From Quillaja saponaria (taxonomy: Eukaryota > Streptophyta > Magnoliopsida > Fabales > Quillajaceae): 64,000 nt of DNA. Position 1 is the stretch's first letter; the number at the start of each line of letters is the position of its first letter. Below, in pieces: positions 48,281-59,325 of the stretch. The position numbers were made by a program, and so were the translations under genes. The notes beneath the pieces are model-generated. The model worked only from the letters and a program-made list of their open reading frames with translations, was not told the DNA's origin and searched no databases. The stretch is from NCBI GenBank assembly GCA_029379385.1, contig CM055613.1, positions 25,021,652 through 25,085,651 on the forward strand, in the 5' to 3' direction.

Positions 48281-51200
48281 ATGTCTACCTCTGAAAAATC
48301 TAAAATCGGTATGTCAAAATCTAGTATTTTTGCCTCTGTGTTTTCTGCATCTCTTGTTTTTACTACTGAGAAATTGAATGGATCTAATTATTTGTCTTGT
48401 GCTGCATCTGTTGAGTTATGGTTTCTGGAGCAGGGATATGAAAATCATCTCACGAAATCATTGGTCTATATTCCAACCCCTGAACAACCCAATTGGAAAA
48501 AGATCGATGCCCAATTATGCAGTTTACTCTGGGCATCCCTTGAACCTTCTATATTGTAGATTTTCTGGGCATATAAGACATGTTTTAAATTGTGGAAACG
48601 GGCCAGAAGTTTATACACTAATGATATCCAACGTTTTTACACTGTGGTTTCTAATATGTTGAATCTAAAGCAGGCTGATAAGGATATGTCCACTTATTTG
48701 GGCAAGATTCAGAATGTCAAAGCTGAATTTGCTGAAATATTACTTGTTACTACTGATCTGGCTGACCAAGAGGCACAAAAGGACAAGTTATTCATGATTC
48801 TCACTCTATATGGCCTTCGAGCTAATCTTGATCCAGTTCGCCATCAGATATAGGTAGTCCTACTATTCCTTCCATGGAAGAAGTGTTTGCTCGGTTGCTA
48901 CGTATCTCCTCTCTGATAGTAACACATGTTGAGAATCTATCTCCTGATTCTTCAATCTTGATCTCTCACTCTAGTACTAGCGGAGGTCGTGGTCGAGGAA
49001 GTCAGGGTCGTGGACGTCCCCAGTGCACTCATTGTAACAAGATGGGCCATACAGGGAAAAATGTTACCAACTGATTGATTATCTAGGTCCTACAACTAAC
49101 ATTGTTTAGTCAACCAATTCACTTGAAGTTTCACCATCTAAAGACAATCCTTTTAATGTCTCATTATCAGCTACTGAATACGATAAGTTTCTACAATATC
49201 AAGCTACCCAGCAATCTTCTCATGGTAATTTTGTCGCTTGCCTCTCTCAGACCTCTTCTGACACTTGGATTCTTGATTCTCGTGTCTTTGATCACATATC
49301 TGGTATTCCTAAACTTTTTTTTAGTATTAGTAATCCATCATCATTTTTCACTGTCACTATAGCTAATGGTTCTACAACCATTGCTAAAGGTATAGGTCAA
49401 GCTACAATATTATCTTCTTTGCCTTTAGAGTCTGTGCTTTATGTCCCCGAATGTTCATTCAGTCTGATTTCTATTAGTCAATTAACTCGTTCTCTCAATT
49501 GTTCAGTCACTTTCATTTATGATTCCTTTACTATACAGGACTGACGTACAAGACGAACGATTAGCACAGGGCGTGAGTCACAGGGCCTCTACCATCTTAC
49601 CACACTACCTACATCTTCAGTGCCTTGCTCTATAGATATGTCACATATTCTCATTCACAGTCGGTTGGGTCATCCTAGTCTATCCAAGCTTCAGAAGATG
49701 GTTCCTCGTTTGTCATCTCTGTCATCTTTAAATTGTGAGTCATGTCAGCTTGGCAAGTACACACGTGCTTCGTTTCCAAAGCATAGTTATTTTAAAGTAG
49801 AGTCTCCCTTTCATCTTGTTCATACTGATGTTTGGGGTCCTAGTCGTGTTAGTTCATCTTTGGAATTTCAGTATTTTGTAACCTTTATTGATGACTATTC
49901 TCGTTGCACGTGGTTATTTTTAATGAAAAATCATTCTGAGTTATTTTCTATATTCCAACAGTTTTGTGCTGAAATTAAAACACAATTTGGTGTTTCTATT
50001 CGTATTTTGCGTAGTTATAATGCACGTGAATATTTTTTTACATCATTTCAGCACTTTATGATATCTCAAGGTATGCTGCATCAATCCTCTTGTTTTCACA
50101 CCCCTCAAAAAAATAGAGTTGCTGAGCGCAAAAACAGACATTTAATTAAAACAAGCTTGCACTCTATTACTTCATGGTCATGTTTCACTTCGGTTTTGGG
50201 GTGATGTTGTACTTACTGCATGCTACCTTATTAATCGCATGACATCTTCTACATTGCATAACAAAATTCCATATTCTATCGTTTTTCCTAATCATCCCTT
50301 ATATTCACTTCCGCTTCATATCTTTGGTTGCATTTGTTTTGTTTATGATCTAACACTTGGACAGGATAAACTCTCTTCCAAATCAATTAAGTGCATCTTC
50401 TTGGGTTATTCTCTCCTTCAAAAAGGGTATAAATGTTACTGTCTAGATAAGAATCGTTACTTTACCTCTGCTGATGTCATATTTTTTGAGGAATCTTCAT
50501 TCTTTCCCTCGACTATTCCCGATTCACCTTCCGTCTCTAAGGCTCTTCCAGTTCCTTATCTTGGACCAAATGACCATGCATCATCTGTACCACTACCTGA
50601 TCTTCCAGCAGACACTGTTGATGTACCTGATGACTCATTTTCTGTACCAACATCTTCTCGTGCCTCGGATCCTGCTTCGCCACCTATTTTACGAAGAGGT
50701 ACTCGTTCAACTCGTAATTCCTTATCCTATTTATACTTTTTTGAGTTATCATCTTTTATCTTCACCCTATTATGCATTTGTATCCTCTTCGTCTTCGATT
50801 TCTATTCCAAAGTCCACCAGCGATGCTCTTGCTCATCCCGGGTGGCGGCATGCCATGGTTGATGAAATGAACGCCTTACATACTAATGGTACTTGGGAAA
50901 TGGTCTTTTTACCTTCTAGAAAATCCACTGTTAGATGTAAATGGGTATATACCGTGAAAGTTCATCCTGATGGTTCTATTGATCGCTTTAAAGGCTAGAT
51001 TAGTAAGAAAATGCTACACTCAGGTCTATGATGTGGATTATTCAGAAACTTTCTCTCCCGTAACTAAAATTACATCTGTCAGGGTATTTATTTCTCTAGC
51101 TGCTATTTTTGACTGGCCACTCTATCAATTGGACATCAAAAATGATTTCGTACATTGTGACCTTGATGAAGAAGTCTTTATGGAGCAACCACCTAGTTTT

Positions 51201-52424
51201 GTTACTCAGGGGGATTCCGGTATGGTGTGTCGATTGAAAAAGTCTCTATATGACTTAAAGCAATCTCTCAGAGCTTGGTTTGGTAGATTAAGTGAAGTTG
51301 TTCTTAGGTTTGGCCTTCAGAGGTGTACTGTTGATCACTCGATTTTCTATAAACATACACCTAATGACAGAATTATTTTAATTATATATGTAGATGATAT
51401 TGTGATTACAGGTGATGAGAATCATGGGATTCAGCAATTGAAATCATTCCTATAGTCTAAGTTTTAAACTAAAGACTTAGGATAGTTAAAATACTTCTTA
51501 AGTATTGAGGTTTCGAGATCACAATTGGGTATTTGCCTTTCTCAAAGAAAGTATTGTCTAGATGTCTTGAGTGATATAGGTATATTGGATTCTAAACCTA
51601 TAGATACTCCTATGGATCCCAACACTAAACTTGTACCAGATGAGGGGGAGCTACTGACAAATCCTGAGCAATATAGACGTCTTGTTGGTAAGCTGAATTA
51701 TCTCACAATCACTAGACCAGATATTGCTTTTGCAACTAGTATGGTTAGCCAATTTCTTTCTCAACCTCGAATATATCATTGGAATGCTGTTATTCGTATC
51801 CTAAGATACCTTAAAACTGCACCCGGAAAGGGATTATTATATAAGAATCATGGGCACACTCTAGTTCGATGACATGGTCGTGGTCATACATTAGTCTATA
51901 AACATAATTCTACTCCAGTTCAAGGTTATAACAATGTTGATTGGGCAGGCTCTCAATTTGACATAAGATCTACTACAAGATACTGTATATTTCTAGGTGA
52001 AAATCTTGTTTCATGGAAAAGCAAAAAGCATACTGTTGTTGCAAGATCCAGTGCTGAATCTGAATATAGGGTCATGACTTATGCCACTGCTGAGTTACTT
52101 TGGCTGAAAAATCTATTAGACGAACTTGGATTTCAGCACTCACAGCCTATAGAGTTAGTATGTGATAATCAAGTTGTATTACATATTGCATCAAATCCAG
52201 TCTTTCATGAACGAAATAACAGTCAAACATATGAAATAACAGTCAAACATATAAAAGTTGACAGTTATTTCGTTCGTGAGAAGCTTATGGATAATACAAT
52301 CAAGACTACATATGCAAAATCAGAAGATCAACTAGCAAACTTATTCACAAAATCTTTGGCAGGAAACCGACTGGGATATCTATGCAACAAGCTTGGAACA
52401 TATAATCTTTATGCTCCAGCTTGA
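48281..52424 (+). pseudogene. Copia gag-pol pseudogene
   Basis: One gag-pol frame broken by several stops and frameshifts. Gag has UBN2-type text (LNGSNYLSCA, then QADKDMSTYLGKI). The nucleic-acid binding region has a Gly/Arg stretch (GGRGRGSQGRGRP) before the zinc knuckle. Integrase keeps HTDVWGPS and AERKNRHL, while its middle Asp is replaced. RT keeps the YVDDIVITG box. RNase H ends with KSEDQLANLFTKSL and carries a local tandem duplication and inverted repeat at 52206-52278. Nothing here is translatable as a whole. Confidence 0.92.
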
Positions 52425-52431
52425 GGGGGAG
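52421..52431 (+). other. Polypurine tract of the second copia element
   Basis: TTGAGGGGGAG directly before the 3' LTR, the expected plus-strand priming site. Confidence 0.85.
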
Positions 52432-52620
52432 TGTTAGAGTGTAAATATAGACAGCTTAATTAGTGGGTCAAATTTTCTTATTTATAGTTTCCTTATTTAT
52501 GTATAGTTGACTTACTTGTACTCCACACAATCTGCTGGTAGTATAAATATATTATCTTGGTATGAGAAATACTTACCAATTCATCAAAACACTTTGGGTA
52601 TCTCTCTTTTAGGTTTTATA
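52432..52620 (+). repeat. 3' LTR of the second copia element
   Basis: 189 bases starting TGTTAGAGTG and ending GGTTTTATA (the terminal CA is mutated to TA). Partner of 47907-48110. Confidence 0.92.
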
Positions 52621-53328
52621 ATTGTAAAAAATGATACTTCGAAATTATTAAATTATTTTGGATTTTAATAATACAGTTAAAAAATCAAATTATAATATAA
52701 GATTTTATGGTTTTTTTTTTTTATTGGTTTTTTGGATTTTCTTTTTTCTTTTAAAATTCAATGCATGCTTATTATTATTATTATTTTTTATTGATTTAAC
52801 TTATCAAATAACGAGCTTGTCAAAATGAATATTGATCACATATTTTATTTAATAGGTCCAAGGTTTAAATGCTATCAATCTTAGTAAAAAAAGTAAAAAA
52901 CAAAAATTGACATATTGTCCATGGTTGGTTTAGTTTTTAGAATAGTTTTTGAGCTTAAGTTTTTGCCCAAAATTGTTTGGTAATATAGGTTTTAATTTTT
53001 AACTATATCGAAAAGTTTTTTGAGATTTTAGAGTCCTAAAAGGTAAAATTATAAATATAAATTTTTTCCAAATAAAAAAGAAAAGAAAAGGAAACTCTAA
53101 TAAATTTTAATAATTATTTGATTTAAATATACTCATGATATTTAAGATAGATCATAAATCTAGACTTAACTCAAATTATTCATTTTTATTGTCATATTAG
53201 GCCACACAAGTATTTTAAGCCAAATATCTTTCAAATAAGAAAAAAAATACTTGATTGGTGGGTAATATGTAAAATCAAGGTCAGAGGTTCAATAACCGAC
53301 ATTCAATGAAGATGAGACTAGTGATGTT

Positions 53329-53538
53329 GTGCCTATAATTGCAAACATATTTCAAGATGAAGACACATCATTTCCAACACTCATTAATAAAATCAATGAT
53401 TCACATGAGCATGATTCTCTTCATGACAGTGGCATAATGGAAAATATAAAATCTACAGACTTAAGTCTACGTAAATCTAAAAAAATGGTTAGAGAAGTTG
53501 AAAATGACACCATCTATTTCATAAGCTGGGAGTATTGA
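53329..53538 (+). pseudogene. Short unidentified open frame beside the tandem array
   Basis: A 69-codon plus-strand frame with a non-random acidic composition (NIFQDEDTSFPTL, HEHDSLHDSG) that can be extended upstream in frame. Its last codons run into the first unit of the tandem array. It may be the relic of a transposon protein. I do not recognise the family. Confidence 0.3.
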
Positions 53539-54790
53539 CAAGTCCATGGGGGAAAATAGAACTTGTAGGAACAAATTGTTTGTCGTTTGGGTCAACAAGT
53601 TATATTTTATGCAAGTTTAGGTGTTTAGGCTATTAAACTTTGAAAATCAGGTGCCGGGGGAAAAATGTTAAATACTCATATGTTTTGACAAACTGAGAGT
53701 ATTGGTATGTTCGTAGGGGTGAATAATACGTGTAGGAACAAAAGGTTCCTCATTTGGGCCAACGAGATTCATTTTATGCAAGTTTACGTATTTTGTCTAT
53801 TAACTTTAAAATCGAGTGTTCAAGTGGGGTAGAAATGTCAAATACTCATCAGTTTGATGAGTTATGAGCATTGACACGTCCTTGGAGGTGACTAAGACTT
53901 ATAGGAACAAATTTCGTGTTGTTTGGGTCAACGAGGTTCATTTTATGCAAGTTTAGGTGTTTAGGCTATTAAACTTTGAAAATCAAGTGTCGGGGGCCAA
54001 AAATATCAAAAACTCATTCATTTGAAAAGCCATAAGTACTGGCACAACCGTGGAGGGTGAATAAGAGTTGTAGGAACAAACAATTCATTTTTTAGGTCGA
54101 TGTGGTTCATTAGATTCAAGTAATTTTGAAAATTGAGTGTCAAGGTAGCAAAAATGCTAAATACATATATATTTGACGAGATAAGAGTACAGGCACATCC
54201 GTGGAAGTGAATAAGACTTGTAGGAACAATTTTTTTTCCATTTGGGTCAACAGGGTTCATTTTGTCAAAGTTTCGGGGTTTAGGCTATTAAACTTTGAAA
54301 ATCAAGTGTCAAAGGGCAAAAATTTCAAATACACATGTTTGAAGAGTATGAGTACTAGCACGTCTATAGGGTGAATAAGACTTGTAAGAATAAGTGGTTC
54401 CTCATTTGAGTCAACAAGGTATGTACATTTTATGCAAATTTAGGTATTCAAGCTATTAAACTTTAAAAATCAGATCGGGTGGCAAAAAAATGTCACATAC
54501 ACATCTTTTTGAAATGCCGTGAGTATTGGAATGTCAGTGGGGGTGAATAAGACTTATAGGATGAATTAGTTACTTGTTTGGTTTAACATGGTTTATTTAT
54601 ACAAGTTTAGGTGTTTAGGTTATTAAATTTTGAAAATCAGGTCCAAGGGGACAAAAATATCAAATTCTCATTTGTTTGATGAATCGGGAGTATCGATACA
54701 TTGATGGATGTGAATAAGACTTGTAAGAAAAAACCGTTTTATGTTTGGTCAACAAGCTTCCATTTATGCTTAAATATGTGTTTATTGAGC
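53530..54790. repeat. Tandem array, eight diverged copies of a roughly 166-bp unit
   Basis: The anchor TTGTAGGAACAA or a close variant recurs at about 53567, 53734, 53903, 54072, 54222, 54386, 54558 and 54725. That gives spacings of 167, 169, 169, 150, 164, 172 and 167. Each unit also carries GTTTGGGTCAAC, TTTTATGCAAGTTTAGGTG, TATTAAACTTTGAAAATCA and GAATAAGACTT. Copies are clearly diverged, so the array is old. No coding potential. Confidence 0.95.
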
Positions 54791-55406
54791 AATAAACTTA
54801 TACTTTGATAAACATTACAGTTAATGAGTTTTTTTCACTATGTTTACTAGACATTTGTTCATCTTCATTTGCTTCACATGCAAGGACTAATCAACTAGCA
54901 TGCATAGAGGGGAAAAGGAGGAGAATGCAAGGATACTAAAGAAGTGTGGATGCATAGTATAATATTGAACTAAGTAAGTTTTCATATTATTTACAATTTA
55001 AATTTTTAATAAGTACACTTGTATTTTACTTAATTTGTTGATACTTTAATAATTAATGTCAAACATATTTGGTTTTCTATAATTGAGTTTCTCTTAATAT
55101 TGTGTCTATCAAGTTTAACCCTAAATAAAGGAAAAATAAGTTTAATTTTTTTTTTTTATAAAATAAAAAGTAAAAAACAGAAAACGTATCCAGCAACAAC
55201 ATTTGGACACATCAGAGATAAAAATCTATCGCTGATAATTAAGCTAAGTATTTAGTTTAACACTGTCAAAATTTCACCAACAGAACATGTAGTCGCAAAT
55301 AAAGTTATTGTTATTCTCGACAACTGTTAGCGACAATTGTATTATGTATTTCAATGGTATTAGCAACTGTAAAGAATTTGACAATGAAATTAAAATTTTG
55401 TGATAG

Positions 55407-56465
55407 AACCAAATCCCTAGGATCTACTCTATTATTTATGAACTAAAATTTTATATTGATCTAATAAACATAATTACTTTTTGAAGCGATTAGGATGATC
55501 TTAGCCTGATCCACAAAGTTGCACAGGTGTACAATCTCAAGCATATCCACAAGAATGAATCAATCAAGAGCTCCGAGATAGCTTACCAAAAATCTCCTTG
55601 TGTGCTTGCACAAGAGTTGAGATTTTTCTCTTGTTCTCACAAACATTTAGTTTGCAAAAATTCTTTAATGCATATAATTTTGGCTTTCTATGTGGTACTT
55701 TTCTATAATAGTTACGTTGAAACTTCCATTGAAGTCTTACCTTAATTAAATAAATATATTAATTATTAAGTTTTAGATGATATGATCAAATTATAACTCT
55801 AAAGTTTTAGTCAAAAGGGAGAATCCTATTTTAAAATTCAAATTCCAACTATTTGTAAATATGGAAGAACTAAACTCCTCTTAATTAATTTACATTCTTT
55901 TATATGTGCCCTTTTAGGTTTATATTAAACTAGCAGTAGGTCACATCAAATAATTTATTTAATCAAAATAAGTTTTGATTCACCCATTAATGAGAATTAA
56001 TTTTCAAGTTACCTACAAGTCAAAATTGATGTCTAGCAGCATGTGATGACTTTCCAAATAATATAAATATATTGTGAACTTTTATGTTGTCAATTAATAA
56101 TCTTTCTATCTTCCAATATTCCTGATTAAACTTAGAGTATGGATTATTGTCAACAACAAATTATTTAATCTGATGTGTTTATCTTTAAGTCATAACTTGT
56201 GCAATGAAATATAGATTGCTTAATCTAGTTTTATACCACTTTGGCTAGAGACTTTCTGAGTTATATCTTAACTAGATAATATAAACATTATCTCTCTTTA
56301 ATGAAAGTGATAGATTCCTTATTGTGCACACGTATACCTCCATACATAATAATCACACCCAATATCTACCCCTATATAACTCATTGAATTATACTTAGAT
56401 AGAATCAAAACATGATTAACATATGTACAAGATATATATGATGTCTCAAATCTACATATCATTTG
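55407..56465. other. AT-rich DNA, no gene
   Basis: No coding domain. The frame at 55527-55745 (72 codons) shows no family resemblance. Text such as ttgtgcacacgtatacctccatac suggests old transposon leader sequence, but no ends were found. Confidence 0.35.
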
Positions 56466-57163
56466 CACTACTACAATGAAAAACTCTCATTGACAACTAT
56501 GTAAAAGTCCATATAAGTGTTCTATGATCAAATCATTTAGTGAACTTGTTCTCTAACAAAAATTTACATGTTTGTTATAATATCAACTATGTCAACTATA
56601 CAAGTGACTATGAGATAGATCACCTTCAGCATTTAAGCTAACTTAACATGTACTAATTTAAATGAATCATTAATTCTCATTATTAATGATCTTACGATTA
56701 GGACTGTTTAAGAATAAAGCTTAAAATATATCTCATAAGCATGATCACATCACAATTCTTATTTCTATTGCTTTTATTGTATGAGATTTATCTTGTCAAT
56801 TATAAAGAATCAATTAGCAACTAAATACATGATAAATGAGAATGCCATATAGTTATTAAATAGTTTCACTTTCTTAATAATTGAATAAGACTATATTAGA
56901 TGTAGTACACCATAGACATCTAATGCCGTTGACAATATACTTGCTAATAATGACAGCCAACATCAACAGTAATGTTGTCGCTGAAGACTTTGAATGATGT
57001 TATTGTCATTGGATATAAACTTGACAATGCTGTTGTCGCCTTTTGATGCCGCTAATAATTATTAGCATAGCATGTCGCTGATAGTAGTCATAGGCGACCA
57101 AGTCTTGTGCATCATATCTTTAGCCACAGGGTTGTGTCATTTGTAGTGACTTTTCTTGTAGTG
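56466..57163. mobile_element. Small non-autonomous CACTA element
   Basis: 698 bases. The left end is CACTACTACAATGAAAAAC and the right end, reversed, is CACTACAAGAAAAGTCAC. It is flanked by the 3-bp duplication TTG at 56463-56465 and 57164-57166. The right subterminal part is rich in GTTGTCGC/GTCGCTGA-type words. The left end has a likely 3-base insertion. No transposase. Confidence 0.6.
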
Positions 57164-58364
57164 TTGGTATCCATAAAATGTTAATCAATTTGAAACCTCT
57201 CCTCATAAATAATCATAATCTTTCATTTGTATGGAAATAATTTAACTCCAAATTCATCAAGGGAAACCAATAACAAATTGGAAAAAATAAAATTCAAAAT
57301 TCAAAAGGAGAATTTTATGAATCAGATAAAATAAAATGTAGTTTGTATTTATATTTTTGCTAACACCATGTACTCATTCCCAAAAGTCATAAGTTAAAGG
57401 AAATAGCCACATGTTTATGCTTACAAACCAATCAGCTTCCTAACTCGTCACAATGACAAATGGGGACATGAAAATTTGGCAAATTTTCATAGGTACATGT
57501 ATTGAATTCAACCCAGGCAAGATATATTATTTTTTTGATTGTCCAATATTTTACATTTAAACTTCCTCTTGTTTATAATTGTTGAGTACTTGGATGCCTT
57601 ATTCTCCACATTAGTGTTAATTAATTGTTTAACTATTTAATCAAAGAAAATGATTGGTTGTTCGAGCTAAAAAACAAAAGTGATGCTGTCGGATATGGTG
57701 CTTGGCTACTGAATTATTTTGAAATTTTCTCTGAACAAATTAAGAAGAAAGTTGGGGGAAAAGAATATAGAATGAGATCTTACTCTTAAAAACATTGAAA
57801 GAGGTGAAAAAGCAAGGAAAAAAAAATTATAACAAACAAAATTATTAAATACTTCCACTTATTTTACTTACATTCTAAAGGTGCTAGTTAGTTAACTGAT
57901 AAATTCTACTTAGTGTCGTGAATTTATGTATAAAAGCCAGGACCTTGAGTGATCCAGCAATACTTGTTGTCCTTGCCATCTAGAGAATTCAACAATCCAG
58001 AGAATTCTCCTTGCCATCCAGAGAATTCAAGAGTCGACTCTCTTGAACGGCTTACACGATATTTATTCCATCTTTCCTAGCTTATCTCTGTTACTTAACT
58101 ATAAGTTCTTGAAGACATGAATCTTATGTCCGCTATGTAAATCAATAAAAGAACCAACTCTATTCTTTTTATTAAAACTGAAAAATAAAAGATATAATAA
58201 TAATTTAACTTAAAAATTTATAAATCTCAAATAAACTTCCTAATACAATTTTCTATCTCCTAAAAAACAAGACTACTCCTTCCTCAAATTTCTGACTTCA
58301 CGAGTTCATCATGTAACCTTTCCCACTATCTCACTCTCCTCCTCAAATCTGACCTTCATGTCCT
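57164..58364. other. AT-rich DNA, no gene
   Basis: No coding domain. A short direct repeat CCTTGCCATC(C/T)AGAGAATTC occurs at about 57974 and 58010, the only structure noted. Confidence 0.4.
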
Positions 58365-58600
58365 CAGTGGCGGACCCACAACCCAGCCATATTAAAAAAA
58401 AATTAATAAGTAGTAATAGTATAGTTTTTAAGCAAACAAAAGATTAATAGAATGATATGGTCCAGCGGTTGAGTTTAGCATTTTTTTTTGGAGGGTGTTG
58501 TGTTCACCTCTCTTAGGAAGCCCTTTCTGTAATAGTTTTTTTGGCTTTCTTGTCTATTCCTAACTTTTACATAATTCTTTTATTTTCATTTTCACTATAA
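58365..58600 (+). mobile_element. Possible transposon end and tRNA-like SINE fragment
   Basis: CAGTGGCGGACCCACAA at 58366 resembles a common plant transposon end, but no second end was found. At 58456 GGTCCAGCGGTTGAG resembles a tRNA A box, and TGTTCACCTCTC at about 58500 a B box, as in tRNA-derived SINEs. No target duplication was identified. Tentative. Confidence 0.3.
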
Positions 58601-59162
58601 ATATATCTTATTTAAAAAAATAAATTTATTTCTCCTAAAATAACACTAGACAATTAAAAACCAACAAAATAAAATTTTTAACACTAAAACAAGTCATTCT
58701 TTTTGTTCAAAATAAATAAATCTTGTTAATCGTAATTATATATAGTCAAAGTTTAGTTTTTTCAGATTTGTTAACTATAATTACAATTGAAAAATTATTT
58801 GGTTCCCTAGAGATTCCATTCAATCAAATTATAAACATAATTAATGCAAAGTTGATAAATAAATGCAGCATTTTAAGGAAAAAAAAAAAACCTAAATCAA
58901 TTTACTTTATATTAAAGTAAAAAGATTTTGTAAAAATTTCAAAAGAATATGAAGGTTTATTGGAATAAATTTTTTTTTTCTTTTTTTGCGTAAGATACAT
59001 TTGAAAAATAAAGTTTAATGACAAGTTAACTTCAAAATCAAAATAAAAACATAACAAAAATTATGGAAACAACATAATTTACTTATTAATAACTTATTTT
59101 CTAGGGTTATTTTATAAATATATATAATATTTAGGAATAATGTGTATCTTAGCCGTTAGTTT

Positions 59163-59315
59163 TTTGTTTTTTTGCATCACATTATGTCGTTGGGCTTATA
59201 AAATATAATGAGATAGTTCTCTCCCTCTCATAAATTCTTATCCCAGATAAAGGTGGAATTTGATCTCAGTTCCTAGATATACACATTAAGAACTATTTGA
59301 ACTAACTGACCTTCA
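59163..59315 (-). mobile_element. tRNA-derived SINE, minus strand
   Basis: Read on the minus strand: an A-box-like GGTCAGTTAGTTCAAATAG, then a B-box-like GAGATCAAATTCC about 40 bases on, a body of about 150 bases and an A-rich tail. The flanks CCGTTAGTTT (59153-59162) and CCATTAGTTT (59316-59325) match in 9 of 10 bases, as expected for a retroposition target duplication. Confidence 0.7.
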
Positions 59316-59325
59316 CCATTAGTTT

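Larger units (their letters stand above)
47907..52620 (+). mobile_element. Ty1/copia retrotransposon, full length but inactive
   Basis: Complete structure on the plus strand. The 5' LTR is at 47907-48110 and the PBS at 48111-48122. Gag starts at the ATG at 48281 and reaches a zinc-knuckle region at about 49022-49060. Protease follows at about 49265, GAG-pre-integrase and integrase at 49620-50200, RT with YVDD at 50970-51455, RNase H at about 51900-52424, a purine tract at 52421-52431 and the 3' LTR at 52432-52620. Defects include an in-frame stop in gag (48557) and frameshifts near 48853, 49060, 50155, 50710 and 50998. The last zinc-knuckle Cys is displaced, protease DSG is now DSR, and one catalytic integrase Asp is Tyr (RSYNAREY). 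The flanks ATTAT/ATTGT approximate a 5-bp target duplication. It cannot encode working proteins. Confidence 0.93.
46630..55406. mobile_element. Probable CACTA (En/Spm-type) element, composite; right end uncertain
   Basis: Starts with a canonical terminus CACTACAAGAAAAG at 46630. Subterminal DNA at 47380-47470 and 55190-55390 is rich in TATCGC, AGCAAC and AGCGACAA-like words, as in CACTA elements. A degenerate right end TTTTGTGATAG is near 55396-55406. Inside are a copia element (47907-52620) and a roughly 166-bp tandem array. No transposase (TnpD-like) domain was recognised. The target duplication could not be matched, so the right border is a guess. Confidence 0.45.

Noticed and set aside
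54018..54260. 80-codon minus-strand frame with repeated VPT(S/T)LIH text
   Set aside because: The internal repetition only reflects the 166-bp tandem array.
46630..57163. One 10.5-kb CACTA element using the perfect 14-base inverted ends at 46630 and 57163
   Set aside because: Three-base flanks differ (TAA and TTG), while 56466 gives a matching TTG with 57163, so the right end more likely belongs to the small element.
58456..58520. Possible tRNA gene from A- and B-box-like words
   Set aside because: It cannot fold as a cloverleaf from the visible sequence and is interrupted by a T run; a SINE fragment at most.
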